Source: Tetrapyrgos nigripes (taxonomy: Eukaryota; Basidiomycota; Agaricomycetes; Agaricales; Campanellaceae). Taken from it: a DNA stretch of 64,000 bases. The notes under the pieces are model-generated. The model saw only the letters and a list, made by a program, of their open reading frames with translations. It did not search any database and was not told the origin of the DNA. The stretch spans positions 1-64,000 of the forward strand of contig JAACJM010000190.1 in NCBI GenBank assembly GCA_013368315.1. Reading direction: 5' to 3'. The stretch's first letter is position 1. Every line of letters starts with the position of its first letter. The position numbers were made by a program, and so were the translations under genes. Below, one piece after another: positions 1 through 11,818 of the stretch.

Positions 1-790
1 GTTCTCGTAGATGACTGTGGCGGTAATCCTGATCTCGTGGTGGCATGCGATAATGACCGTCAGCTCGCACATCTGGAGCTATTTCATCCTGCTCTAGGAG
101 GTGGTTTCAACTTCCATTCAGCGTGTCGACTTCGTTAGACACGCTGTTATACGTCTTACGGAGTGCAGAGGCTTTCATTTGGCGTATCCGTACTACCCCT
201 AGCAGGCACGGAGCAATCGCATCTGATGTGTTGCTTGAATGCAGACGTCTTGGCCCAAAACGAAACCAAGGCTGACTTTTTCGAATCAGATTGGGTTCCA
301 GAGAATACTACGAATCTGATCAACGAGAATGGTTTATTGAATGCGGAGGTTGGACAGAAGTATGGCTTCCTTATCACCAATCGGTCATCGGTAAACATCT
401 TCTGCGCTGTTGTTTCGTTCGACTTGAGTGACTGGAGCATTAAGTGAGCATGATGTATATCTCCTCCCGTGTTATTGCTGACAAGGCTTAGGTCCATTCT
501 ACCAAACACGGTACAATGAACCAATTCCTCCTGGTGGATCTTTGACTTTTGGCTATGGGCAGAACTTTCGCGATCGTCCAGTCACATATTTTCTCCGTGA
601 GGGCAAAAGGTTGACCACGCATTCTTAAAAGTCTTCATCTCTACAGAGAACGTTGACTACTTCGATCTAACCCAGCCTTCTGCCTTAGGAGATGCTCATG
701 CTCCCCGTCATCCTGAGGAACTAAGCAGCAAAAGTCGAAAGATGACCTTCAATTATATTCTGGTTCATACTGTTCAGCGATGATTTTTTT
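1..790 (+). pseudogene. Remnant resembling C-terminal region of Agaricomycete caspase-domain protein
   Basis: Three reading-frame pieces line up in order. Bases 163-447 give a soluble segment ending in a 'YGFLITNRS...FDLSDWSI' type motif. Bases 491-615 in another frame carry 'PPGGSLTFGYG' and 'TYFLREG'. Bases about 617-690 in a further frame carry 'FLKVFISTENVDY'. From memory, this order of motifs follows the caspase (peptidase C14) domain in many mushroom proteins; no caspase catalytic residues are in the window, so the fold is inferred only from the tail. A 444-491 GT..AG intron does not restore the frame, and a stop precedes the first piece, so I read it as broken. The gene may start left of the window. 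Alternative: an unrelated beta-rich protein. Confidence 0.3.
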
Positions 791-1283
791 TTCGCGTCTC
801 ATTTTCCAAAATCCAGGCCTTTTCTCATCTGGAACCCCGTTCGTTGAAGCCTTGTGTATTTTCCATCCCTTGATCATTGTATATTTGGCTACAGGCTCCT
901 CTCTTACGGTACTGAACTCATGACTTTTATACTGTAGTCATAGTTGGACTTCAGTTCTCGGCTAAGTAGCTAGTTGACTTCCACGTTGTCATATCAATGT
1001 TATTCCCAAACCGCTTTAACGGTAGCCGGTTCGAATAAGGGGATCGAACTATTTGAAGAAAGTAGAGAAGAAGTAGGGTTTAGGGTCATGGTTCATCTCA
1101 CTGAAGCAAGAACTCGAAATACCTATCGAGGTCAGTTTTCCGGGAGAAAACTAACCGTTAGTTTGCCAATGGCGAAATACGAGCCATTCCTCCGAGCCTG
1201 CACTTCGTCATTGAATAGATCCGTATCTCCGCAGTCACCAAAAGAGGAAGGCTGTTCCCTAGCCAAAGCTTGTGATGGACTAA

Positions 1284-1346
1284 GAGCCTGTTCGGCAGCA
1301 GTCGGACGGCCGCTCAGACGTCTGGACAACTCTTGTCTGGACGAGT
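1284..1346 (+). repeat. Left terminal inverted repeat of Harbinger element
   Basis: 63 bp, pairs with 4476-4538 with a single G/C mismatch near the inner end. TAA target duplication lies immediately outside at 1281-1283. Confidence 0.95.
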
Positions 1347-1428
1347 AACATACCATATATAGTAGTCCGGTAAATAAATCATTTCCGAGCGTGACAGACG
1401 CATTTTATTGCGCTGACGCTGACTGCAA

Positions 1429-2797
1429 ATGTCGGAGTACGACGACTACAACTATGACTACGAGGAACTACTGGCTTTCCGCCGTCAAATCATCTCTGCT
1501 GCAGCATTTGTCACCCCAAACTGTCACTCTCGCCGTCGTTCTCTATGCTACTCCCTATTATTGGAAGCAACCATACCATACATCCGCACTGACCGGTCAT
1601 GCCTGGGTACGAGAACTCATTTTCGGACACCCCAATAGGATACAAACGGAGCTTGGGATGCGAGTCCATGTGTTCACAGCCTTTGTGCATGAGCTACGCG
1701 ATTCCTGTGGACTAGCAGATTCTCGAGGCATCACTGCTGAAGAACAAGTTGCTATCTTTCTGTACACATGTGTCACTGGCCTGTCCATCCGGCATGTTGG
1801 GGAAAGATTTCAGAGGTCAAATGATACTGTTTCCAAGTGAGTGCAATGCCCAATACCTTGCAAAATAGTAGCTTGATCTCAAGATGATAGATACTTCAAA
1901 AAGATCCTTTTCGCTGTCTCATCTCCCACCTTTTACACTAAATATGTTTACCTTCCCGATGAGGATGCACCCCCACCTTCAGCTATTCATGATAATCCGA
2001 AGTTCTGGCCTTTTTTCAAGGGTGCTATTGGAGCCATTGATGGTACTCACATCCGTTGTTGTCCGTCAGAGTCAGAGCAAGCTGCAATGCGGAACCAAAA
2101 GGGCTTCACATCTCAGAACTGCCTTGCTTGCTGTGATTGGAATCTTCATTTCACATACTTTGTCAGTGGATGGGAGGGTGCTTCAGCAGACGCTACTATG
2201 TATAAAGCTTCGCGCCTTCGGAATTTCTACATTCCTGAAGGCAAGTATTACCTGGCCAATGCCGGTTTTGGGATTTGCAATAGCCTCGTGGTTCCTTATC
2301 GAGGAGTTCACTACCACCTTGCAGAGTGGGAAGAGCAGCTGTCCGGTAAGTGAAGTGTTGGTCATCCTGTTCTCTTGTGACATGTCTTGATCTGCAGGCC
2401 TTCCAACCGAGAGGAATTGTTCAACCTTCGCCATGCTTCAGCTCGGAACATTGTTGAACGCATATTTGGTGTTGTGAAGAATAGGTTTGACATTCTTGAT
2501 CGTGCTCCACAGTTTGATATGTCAATTCAAGCTCAGATACCTCCAGCTCTAGCCGCCATTCACAACTTCATCATTGACAAAGACCCAGGGGATCTGGAGC
2601 AGTTTGTGGATATTCTCGGAGATGAGAACCCAGGGAACACTCCGACACCCAACCGTAACATGGGTATTCTAGCAGCAGGACCTGCCCATTGTGCTGAAAA
2701 GCAGGCGGCTACTCAGTTCCAGGATCAGATAGCACAGGAGATGTGGGATAGTTATCAGGCATGGATTGCGGAACACCCAACAGACGTATTAGAATAA
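1429..2797 (+). CDS. Harbinger (HARBI1-like, DDE_Tnp_4) transposase, probably inactive
   Basis: Transposase cutting at the element's TIRs together with its Myb partner. The likely start is ATG 1429 (acidic MSEYDDYNYD N-terminus, as I remember for related fungal proteins), but the conserved helical region from about 1530 reads in the next frame, so a one-base shift or unseen short intron lies near 1500-1550. Intron 1 is 1837-1890 (GTGAGT..TAG, in phase). Intron 2 is about 2346-2397 (GTAAGT..CAG) and is out of phase by one base. Motifs in order: IDGTH (first catalytic Asp, about 2040), GWEGASAD, then LANAGFG where the family normally has D-[AS]-G-[YF], then NIVERIFGV (catalytic Glu, about 2455). 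The missing second Asp and two frame problems suggest a dead enzyme. Ends at 2797, 16 bp from the convergent Myb gene. Confidence 0.8.
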
Positions 2798-2813
2798 TTA
2801 GAATAATAAATGA

Positions 2814-4223
2814 TTATAGTATATGACCAGTATCTTGCAAGTACTCCTCTTCCGAAACTGGAAGTGTAATACCTAATTTCATCCGTATCCAGTTCTTCCG
2901 ATCCTCGTCTTCACCAGCCGAGACTGCCAAATAGATATCTACCAAAGCCCTCTGCTCTAAGAGCACCAGGAACTGGTTGAACTGTGTTGGGCTGAGCCAG
3001 TTTTTCTCCTTAGCCAAAGCTTGCCCGAGTGCCCTTGACATTCGCTGAGGGGTACGGTCAACAGTTGGGAGCTGGGGCCGAGTCAACACTGGGTGCTCCA
3101 TGATGTTCTTGAAGGTTTGATTGAAAGAGGTGAACTGGTCTCCAATGTTTGCGAGCGAGGCAGCACCAGTGGGAGTTCCAACAGAAGAATGAGGCCTCTT
3201 AGAAGCACTACCAGGATGTGGAGTAGCAATGACAGGTGCCGGTCTTTTCTGGGACTCGGGCATAGGGGTAGTGGGAACAGGAGTGGGAGTAGGTGATGAT
3301 GACATATTTATTGAAGAAAGGGAGGTCTGAGGTGTGATAGCATGGCCCGTTCCAGTTACCTACTCCACTGTCAACACAAAGAATTACTCTACAAAAGCGA
3401 GACATAAAACTCACCAAAGCTGAGCCAAGTATTTCATCCTGGGTATCATCATAGTCTGGATCCATAGCTGCCGGATCCCACACTGTGGGGCTACCTGCTC
3501 GCGCACCCTCTTCACCTTCGCCTGCTGCATCCTCATCCTCATCCTCACCATCAGCCTCCTCTTCCTGTTCATGCCCTTCCTGCCTATCCACGCCATCCTG
3601 CACTTCGCCAAAGGTTCCAGAAGTCGGGCCTGGTTGAGGTTCACCAGCGTGGAATTGGTTGGTACCTTTTGCACGAGTTGGCATGATGGGCGTGAGACTG
3701 TCATACCACCAGGCACCCTTCGTCTTGAATTTGGCACATTCGGGATGGGCGGTAACGAAGGCATGCCATATGTCTTCAGTCTCTGCGGTAATACCTGCCC
3801 CATGGTCAACAGTAAAGATGCTGAACCCAGACTGCTCCATGATGAGCGTGATGGCATTGTGGTCCTTTTTGAGCTATATTGAAGAAGATCCAATTCAGTG
3901 CTAGCGTGTCAAAATTAATAGACTTTCTGACGTACCTCTCCCAATTTACTGCTACACTGTTTCCAGCCTTTTGGACCTAGACTGCTGGTGCAGTGCGGAG
4001 CAACCTCAGCAGCAGCTTTTTCATAGACAGCCTTCTTGTAACCACCAGTGCGGCCCTCAGCAGAAGGATTCTGCTCAACAATAGACTTGATTAGTGCACC
4101 AGTCTCGTTATCATTCCATTTGTTGATGGCTTTTTTAGGGGGCTGCGGGAGCTGAGGATGTGATGGGTCTTCAGTAGCATCTTGCCTGCGACTGCGACTG
4201 CGGCCACGACCATGACCGGTCAT
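2814..4223 (-). CDS. Myb/SANT-like DNA-binding partner protein of Harbinger element
   Basis: Second gene of PIF/Harbinger elements; in characterised members such a protein binds the transposon ends and brings the transposase into the nucleus. My model has three exons: 4223-3936, 3873-3415 and 3326-2814, joined by introns of 62 and 88 nt with GTACGT..TAG and GTGAGT..CAG borders, both phase 0, giving 419 residues with no stop. Residues about 1-30 are basic (RGRSRSRRQ), residues about 35-150 form the Myb/SANT-like helices with the tryptophans of KWNDNE, GPKGWKQC and KGAWWYDSL, followed by a strongly acidic Glu/Asp tract, a Pro/Thr/Ser-rich linker and a helical C-terminus. It is intact while the transposase is damaged. 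Confidence 0.82.
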
Positions 4224-4475
4224 GGTAAAAGAGAGAAGAGAGAAAGCACAGCCGCTTGTAGCTAGAAAAAGTTACCAAAAACCTGTCTTTCACAATGGCG
4301 TAAAATAAACTTCACATTCTCAATGGTATTCTACTCAGGTATCTACTTGGAAATGAGCAATTGAAGCCCCCATCTTGTGTACTACAGACAATGCTCGTCG
4401 CGCAATGTGCAGTCACGAAGTGTCACAAAACCGGTAGTATGATCTAGTTACCGGACCTGCTTTTTATAGTAAGTG

Positions 4476-4538
4476 ACTCGTGCAGACAAGAGTTGTCCAG
4501 ACGTCTGAGCGGCCGTCCGACTGCTGCCGAACAGGCTC
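4476..4538 (-). repeat. Right terminal inverted repeat of Harbinger element
   Basis: Inverse complement of 1284-1346; TAA duplication follows at 4539-4541. Immediately inside it an AT-rich stretch ending in a shared CCGGTAA box mirrors the left end. Confidence 0.95.
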
Positions 4539-4541
4539 TAA

Positions 4542-7500
4542 GGAGCAGTGACTGAGACAGAGCGTGTAGATCCAAGTTTGAACAGGAGAAGAATGTGAAA
4601 GCACTATGTTGATAAATGAGTCCTATGCCACTTGGCAACTTCACAACATACCAGTAATCATAGTGAAATTGATCCACAGTCACCAGTGCTTTAGGTTGCT
4701 GCTAAAACTGTGTGCTAGAAGGATCGTTAAGCGACCTTGGACCAACATGAAGTCTCCATCAGTAAGCAAATTGGTGTAAGTAGCCTTTGATTGGGTTCAA
4801 AGTACTATCGTTCTAGAGCGTGTCAGAAAGAAAAGAGTACATGAGCATAGACTCAGATAAAATGCGAAAAAGGCGAAACGAAAGCACGAAGGCGTGAGGA
4901 AGAAAAAAAAGAAGAAAACACTCACCACCAGGTGTCTATAACATAACGCTCATCTTCAACTGCAACGCTACCGTCAAGGTCCCCTGGAATGCCTCAGTGC
5001 TCAAAACACAACATAAACCCACTCAATCAGCAAAACGACTGATGACCCTTCCGTCCTGACTCCTACCCCACTCCCAACAAGGATTTGCAGCACCCAACCA
5101 GCGACACGACACGCAACCACCAGCAACAACACACCGAGACTCCCGACCCAATTCGACTTCTACGTCCATGCCCGTCTCCATCTCCAAGGCCCATGGCGTC
5201 AAACAGCCAGTCCCCAAATTTCCTGAACCAAAACCCGCGGGATCCTATCTAGTCCTCCGGTACTCGCCGCTCAGGAGTCCATTGTCGATGACAAAGTCAT
5301 TTCAGCTTCAGTGAGGTCAGACGGGTTGCGTAGAGAAGAGGAAATATGCAAATTGTCAATTGCTGGGAGTGAGAGTAGATTGCTGACTAGACGACGACAA
5401 ACGAAAACAGGTGGGCAAAAGTCAGCGCCCGCACTGTGACTAGGGTCATGCACGACATCGACCACATCGCCGCCATGTCGTCTCACGTCAACCCAGGGAA
5501 ACGTTGTTATCCTCGTGAGTGCCATAGCGAATGCGAAAAATGACGGAGGACAAATCAAGAGGGGAGTAGCTATAACTGACATATAGAAGGCGTCAGACGC
5601 GTCAAGTAGTGTATATGTGAAGAAATAGGGAAGGGGGTAGGTGCGAGTCGGCGTTGTTGGAGTCGATAGCAGTTGGCTGTTGACCCGCCAATGAGAGAGC
5701 TATTGACTGGACGGCGGAAAGCGGCAAAATGTCGTGGTGATGACACCAAGTGGATTGGTTCGCACCCAGACTTGGCCAAAATGACATCATGAGGAGGTAT
5801 TGAGAAGGATAAAGGGATAGCGAGCGCGCTGTTGGATGGGTGGTAACGAGGAAGGGACTATCGACTATCCCATACAGCAATGGGCAGAGACATGATCGAA
5901 CTCAATGGGAAGGGTTGGGCAAAGCGGGAACAAGGAAATCGGGGACAGATAGGTTGGGTGGAGGATTACTGGGGAGAGAAGGTGCACATAGGTAGTGAAG
6001 GATGTGATGACGCGATGAAATGAAGACCCGTGTTCGCATTCTTCCTCTTCAGCGTACTCGTTTTGTCTTCCTCAGTCCCAAACCACTTCCACCCGTATCT
6101 CCATCTCCATCACCATCGCTATCACCATCTCGATGACCAAAGACCCAAAAGCCCAGCATTCCTAGACGACCCCGCCTGCTTGCGTCCGTTCCTGTCCATC
6201 CTGGGATCTACCTTGGTCCTCCGTGAACGATGACATGATTCGGTGCAATAGGACGAAAGAGTGCTACGTTGAGGAGAAGAGAGTGAAGAAATGACTGTTG
6301 AAAGGAACCTGGAAGCTGACAGTGGTTCTATGTGTCGGCTGCGTAGGTGATAGTCAAAGAGTGGTGGAGGCAACACGCACAGCGCGTACAAATGAACACG
6401 CCACCGCCACGTCATCAACACCCGTTTATCACCCTTCCCGACTCGTTACCCTTTGACTTGGACTCTTTGTTGTCACCGTTGCCGTCAACATGAAGGTCGC
6501 AATTGCGTGGTGGGATATCTGCGGGTAGGAGGAAGGGTTGTATATGGGACGTGTAAGACTCGGAGATGGTGGGGCGGGAATGAAGAACTCCAAGGAGAGA
6601 CAGCAGAAAGGATGAGGACTGTGGATTGTTGTTTCCTGGGAGAACAAGGAGTGTATGTATCGTCCTGGTCCATAGCAGTCTAAACGAGATAATGGACGGC
6701 GGTAGAGGCTGTAAGACGAACGGAATGGACATATATAGGCCAGTGTCCATACAGACATATCTCGGGCGCTGGGCAGAGGAAGAGGCCATGGAGGGTGAGG
6801 ATGTCGTATAGATGCCAAACAGGCGTAGGGGGTGTAGACGAGCTTGGATAGGAATGAATATCTGAATGCCTCGAGGAACGCCAACGCCATGGTATCTGAA
6901 GCGGTGGGATAACTTTGGAGTACGCCAAGAGAAGAGTTGACGATAAAGGAAGCGTTGGCGTAAACGATTAGGTGGGGAGGTGAAAGGATATATGGGTAGA
7001 CAGAGGTGTACTGTAGATTCGGAGTTGATGGTTTTCTTCAGGCTATTCGGTATCGACTCCTCCTCATACTCGTCTCCCCATCATCAATACCCATCTATCT
7101 CAGGCCCAAATCCAAATCCAGCATATTTGACGCAGGCGGCTCTACGCCTAGTACTGGGACAGCCCACAGACCCAGTTCTCAAAACCGCAAAAACGGCGAG
7201 AAATATTGTTCAAATTTGAGTTCATAATGGAGCTGAGGAAGGGAGAGTGTGGGCTTGCTGGGTACACGGTATTCACTGGCGTTGGCTGAAAGATGGGTTG
7301 ACGTCAAGTTATTGGATAGATGCGAGGAGGAAAGATAGATGGAGAGGGGATAGACAAGGAGAGGAGGAGGCTGAGAGAAAAACCATGAGAGTGTCCGAGG
7401 AGGTAAAGAGGATGAGTGAAGGAAGGGACCAAGTACAAATGATGGGAGGACGGGATGAAGGGGGAACAGTGCCCAAGGGTATCTATAATGTAGTGTCACA

Positions 7501-8151
7501 AAGGGAGGGGGGAAGAGAAAGAGGGGAATATCAATCAGTTTGCGTGTTCTTCATGAAGCGAGGACATGTAAGAGAGTCACTCACTTCAACACCCATAAGA
7601 GACCTTCTGAAATCTTCTCAAAAGACGCGGGTTGCGTATTGGGCTGCTGGGCAGGGTCGGTTCGGAGAAGGAAAGATCTCAAGAGCGGTGTTCTTTGAAG
7701 CGAGGAAGGAGATGAACGCAGGATTGTGTTGTAGTCATCGTTGCCGTCGGTAACGTCGAGCTCATCATGGTCGACGATGAGCGTTGTTGTCACATCTTGT
7801 GACATCAGTACATCTCAGCTGCCGGTCAGCGAAATTTCACTTGCTCCTCGACTTTCATCCTCTCTTCTGTTCTTTACGCGCACTGGTGTCTTGTCTTTTA
7901 TTCCAATGACTTACGCCGGTGGAATAACTCAATTTGCCTGTAAATTTTCGACGGGAAAGCCACTTCCGAATGCAACAATTTAATTGACTCGGCATGCACA
8001 TACTAAGTACTACGTCGGGTTTGACCTAGTGCCTACCAGACGGTCCGGAAGGCGAAAAAGAGAAGAAAGCTGGAGAGGCGACTAAAGAGTCGATGTTACC
8101 AGCACCATTCGAAGTTGGGCTCGAAGATCTTATCTGGGTGGTTTTTCGCAA
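4542..8151. other. 3.6 kb with no recognisable gene
   Basis: Open frames here are short, low in conserved motifs and rich in Ser/Pro/His, typical of random frames in purine/pyrimidine-biased DNA. The most gene-like piece is on minus at 7805-7590: an ATG followed by 70-odd acidic/neutral codons and a GTGAGT-like donor, which could be a first exon, but I found no convincing downstream exons because in-frame stops are frequent. A minus-strand stretch at 6890-6430 is open for 153 codons without recognisable features. It may hold an old pseudogene or the regulatory region of a neighbour. Confidence 0.5.
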
Positions 8152-8410
8152 GACCTTATCTTTGATGCTTCATTACACTTCTCATAAATACTCATGTGAC
8201 TTTGGACACTTTTCAAACCTCTTGCGCTGTGCCCTATCATCCAAGTAAATTGAGCGCTAAAGTTGCGTCAAAGGCCCGCAAACTGAATTACATCAAGGTC
8301 AGCCGGTTGTTCCCGAAACCTAATCTTTCATGTCTCGTTGCTTCTCATAAAACCAACATGTGACTTTAGACACTTTTCAAACTTCTTGTGCAGTGCCATC
8401 CACCATCATT
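8152..8410 (+). repeat. Imperfect direct duplication in the NLR promoter/leader
   Basis: A block of about 90 bp at 8152-8240 is repeated at 8317-8405. The best-preserved part is ATGTGACTTTRGACACTTTT followed by CAAAC and CTTSTGCNGTGCC-like sequence. The second copy ends just before the NLR start codon at 8417, so the duplication lies in the promoter or 5' leader. A 70 bp unique spacer separates the copies. Confidence 0.7.
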
Positions 8411-8416
8411 CGAAAG

Positions 8417-11400
8417 ATGAAACGAAGCATTGACGACGTGGCCAAACAAAACAAACGTAAAAGACTGGTATTAACAGGTAAGTATAAACAAGACATCAGT
8501 AAATAAACTGTGCTTTTCATTCTCTTCTACTTCAGATACTGGTCCAGTTGCTGGAGCAGCTGAGAACAATATGTCCCTTGATGGTCAAGTTCCACAAGGA
8601 TCAAGCATTGCCACTGGGAGAGATTTGCATATGTACAATGTCCAGGGGAACCAGAACCAGACTATTAGCAATGATTATAGCCAGACAGTCAACTCTCATA
8701 ACAATATTTATGATAATAGATACATTCAGACAGGTAAAGACTATTTTATTGCTCACTAGCTTATTTGACCATTGGTGAATACAGGAGGAAGTAACACTTT
8801 TGTCACATTGGATGCAAGTACGTTGGTTGATTCTGGATTATTCTGTGAAAAACTAGAACTGTATACTTACAATCAATAGTGGAAAACATCAAGAAGTGGA
8901 TCAAAGCACCTGACCCATCTGCCAATTATAATGCTGCATATGAGAAGATGACAGAAAGCACTGGAGAATGGCTCCTCAAGGACTCCAGGTTGATTCAGTG
9001 GAAACAAAATGGTGGGCTGCTCTGGTTGCAGGGAAAAGGTAGGTGATCTTTCTGTGTATGAAAACAACAGTCATTGAACAAAAAATATAAAACTACATAG
9101 CTGGTTCTGGGAAGACCTTTCTTCTGTAAGTATTTTGCTTGTTTTCTGCTTGGTCAAGAAATGAATGTCATATATTTCAGCACCAATGTTATCACAACTT
9201 TGAAGACAGAAGGCCATACTGTCTTCTACTTTTATTTTGATACCCTGGACCAAACCAAAGTAAAAGCAACTTACAAGGGATTGCTCTCCTCTATCATGCT
9301 TTCTACTGGCATAGAGTTCAACAAAACAGTGTTGCAAGATCTGTATCAGAAATATGCCTCAGGTACAAGTCAAATGCATACAGATGCTATGAAGGCAACC
9401 TTGCTCCAGCTCCTGAAACAACATTCTTCAGCAATATATATTGTCATGGATGCATTGGATGAATGTCAGGCACAAGATCAACATTTGGTTTCAAGATTCA
9501 TTTTGGATTTACTTGGAGTTGATTCAAGGATACATATCCTTGCATCATGCAGACATGCAGCTAGTGCAATTGGAGTCAGCTCTGCTACTTACGACATATC
9601 ACTCAATGAACAAATAGTAAAGTCAGACATTCAAAGGCATATTGAACAAGTTTTCCAAGAGAGGCCTTTGAGTGTGAATGTACATAAAGAGGTGACAAAG
9701 GCTCTAGTGAATGGAGCTCATGGACAGTAAGTATTATAGATTCAAGTATTATAGTTGATGATTGAAATATTTCATAGGATCCGATGGGTTGATTGTCAAA
9801 TTCAACAATTGCAAGAATTAGCCACTCGGAAAGCTATACTGGATGCTATAAAGAACTTGCCGGAGAACTTGGAAGATACCTATCTCAAAGCATTGCTCAG
9901 GACTAAGAAAGGTCACCAAAAAGATGTACAAGCTATTCTGAGGTGGCTTCTATTTGGATATTGGCCACTGACCTTGGAGTTGCTACCTGAAATCCTTCGA
10001 ATTGATTTTGAGGGAAGGAAATTAGAGGCAGCTGAGAGAATAGAGGTGAATGGAGTGTCTAAAATTATTGATTCAACATTGGTTGTAGTCCAAGAAGAAA
10101 TTGATGTGTGGTATGATGAGACTGAGCACATACTGCAACTGGCACATCCCTCAGTAAAAGAGTATATTCTTTCAGATCAAATCAAATCAAGTTCAGCAGC
10201 ACTTTTTCATGTAAATGATCAGCTGGCACATAACTTCATTGCTCAATCATGTATGATCTATCTGGTGGTTTATGGAGAAGATGTATCCATAGATAAAGAA
10301 CAGCTTCCTTTGGTGTATTATGCTGCAGAGAATTGGTCAGAGCATGTCAAAAATCTACAACAATTGGAAGATCCAATCAAGTCTTTGAGTTTACATTTGC
10401 TCACAGATACCAATGGATCATGTAGCAAATGGTTTGCCTCATCTGGATGGCTAAATGTAATTGCAGGTTCTGCCTCTCCATTATATTATGCCAGCACTAT
10501 CAGTCTGTCTAATATAATGCAGTTATTGATAGAGGAGGGGGCAAATATTAATGCTCAGGGTGGTAAATATGGCACTCCTCTCCTGGCTGCTGTATCTATG
10601 CAGAACAAAGACACTGTAAAGCTTTTGCTTGAGAAGGGAGCAGATGTAAATGCACAGGGTGGTAACTATGGCACTCCTCTCCAGGCCGCTTTATTTAAGG
10701 GCTATGACGAGATTGTAAAGCTTTTATTTGAGAATGGAGCAGATGTAAATGCTCAGGGTGGTGAATATGGCACTGCTCTCCAGGCTGCTTTATGTATGGG
10801 CTATGAAGACATTGCAAGGCTTTTACTGGAGAAGGGAGCAGATGTAAATGCTCAGCACGGTGCATATGGCACTCCTCTCCAGGCTGCTCTCTTTAGGGGC
10901 TATGAAGACATTGCAAGGCTTTTACTGGAGAAGGGAGCAGATGTAAATGCTCAGTGTGGTCAATATGGCACTCCTCTCCAGGCTGCTTTATGTAAGGGCT
11001 ATAAAGACATTGCAATGCTTTTGGTTGAGAAGGGAGCAGATGTAAATGCTCAGGTTGGCAAATATGGCAATGCTCTCTATACTGCTTGTTTTCATGGCTG
11101 TAAAGACCTTGTAAGACTTTTCTTGGAGAAGGGAGCAGATGTAAATGCTCGGGGTGGCAATTATGGCAGTGCTCTCCAGGTTGCTTTTTCTTATCACCGT
11201 ACAGACATAGTAAGACTTTTATTGGAGAAGGGAGCAGATGTAACTGCTCTGAGTGGTGGATATGGCACTCCTCTCCAGGCTGCTTCATTTATAGGAAACA
11301 AAAATCATGTAATGCTTTTGCTTGAGATGGGAGAAGATGTCAATGCTCAGGGTGGTGAATATGGCACTGCTCTTCAGGCTGCTTCATTTAAGGGACATGA

Positions 11401-11818
11401 GAACCTTGTTAGGCTTTTGCTTAAGAAGGGAGCAGATGTAAATGCTCAGGGTGGTGAATATAGCACTGCTCTCCAGGCTGGCTCATTCAAGGGAAATGAA
11501 AACCTTGTAAAGCTTTTGCTTGAGAAGGGAGCAGATGTTAATGCTCAGGGTGGCAAATATGGTAATGCTCTCCAGGCTGCTTCATTCAAGGGAAACAAAA
11601 ACCTTGTAAAGCTTCTGCTTGAGAAGGGAGCAGGTGTAAATGCTCAAGGTGGTGAATATGGCACTGCTCTGCAAGCTGCATCTGCTGCTGTATGTGTTGC
11701 ACAACAATATTATGTTAACATTGTTCAGGTGTTACTTCATCATGGAGCAAATGTTAATTCCCAAGGCGGCAAATATGGAAGTCCTATTCAGGCTGCTGCT
11801 CTTTGTGGCAATCAATAA
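8417..11818 (+). CDS. NLR-type NTPase with NACHT domain and ankyrin repeats
   Basis: Cytoplasmic signal-transducing NTPase of the fungal NLR class, linked in fungi to non-self recognition and regulated cell death. I read seven exons: 8417-8477, 8536-8733, 8785-8817, 8880-9038, 9101-9125, 9181-9726, 9778-11818. All junctions are GT..AG and in phase, giving 1,020 residues. Residues about 1-20 are basic (KRSIDDVAKQNKRKR). Residues about 30-85 are Asn/Gln/Gly/Tyr-rich (NVQGNQNQTISNDYSQ). Walker A is GKAGSGKT at about 149-156 and Walker B-type IVMDALDEC at about 245-253. A winged-helix/linker region (RKAILDAIKNLPENLEDTY) follows, then ankyrin repeats from about 572 to the end. The stop falls inside the fourteenth repeat, so the C-terminus may be clipped: the downstream frame still reads a YEILQRK-like helix. 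Confidence 0.9.
10480..11818 (+). repeat. Tandem 99 bp ankyrin-coding repeats in NLR gene
   Basis: Thirteen full units and a partial one, nearly all exactly 33 codons, with consensus TPLQAA...LLLEKGADVNAQGG.YG. Many neighbouring units differ at only a few bases (for example those near 10840-11040 and 11380-11640). Unit 13 has a 6-residue insertion. Such high internal identity is typical of repeats that exchange sequence by recombination, as known for fungal NLRs with WD40, ANK or TPR repeats. Confidence 0.93.

Larger units (their letters stand above)
1284..4538 (+). mobile_element. PIF/Harbinger-type DNA transposon, full length
   Basis: The element is bounded by 63 bp near-perfect terminal inverted repeats (one mismatch) starting GAGCCTGTTCGGCAGCAG, flanked on both sides by TAA (1281-1283 and 4539-4541). 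A 3 bp TWA-type duplication is the hallmark of PIF/Harbinger. Weaker inverted similarity continues inward to about 1374 and 4449. It contains exactly the two genes expected for the superfamily: a DDE_Tnp_4 (HARBI1-like) transposase on plus and a Myb/SANT-like protein on minus, convergent with stops only 16 bp apart. The 3,255 bp length fits an autonomous element, but the transposase has lesions, so present mobility is doubtful. Confidence 0.93.

Noticed and set aside
974..1348. Open frames across the left TIR of the Harbinger element
   Set aside because: They run through the TIR, lack motifs, and are chance frames in the flank and terminal repeat.
5023..7983. Several 60-170 codon open frames on both strands
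   Set aside because: Low-complexity composition, overlapping frames on both strands, no motifs and no consistent splice model.
10480..11818. Regular 99 bp repeats as a CRISPR-like array
   Set aside because: They are in frame and encode ankyrin units; there are no unique spacers and the genome is fungal.
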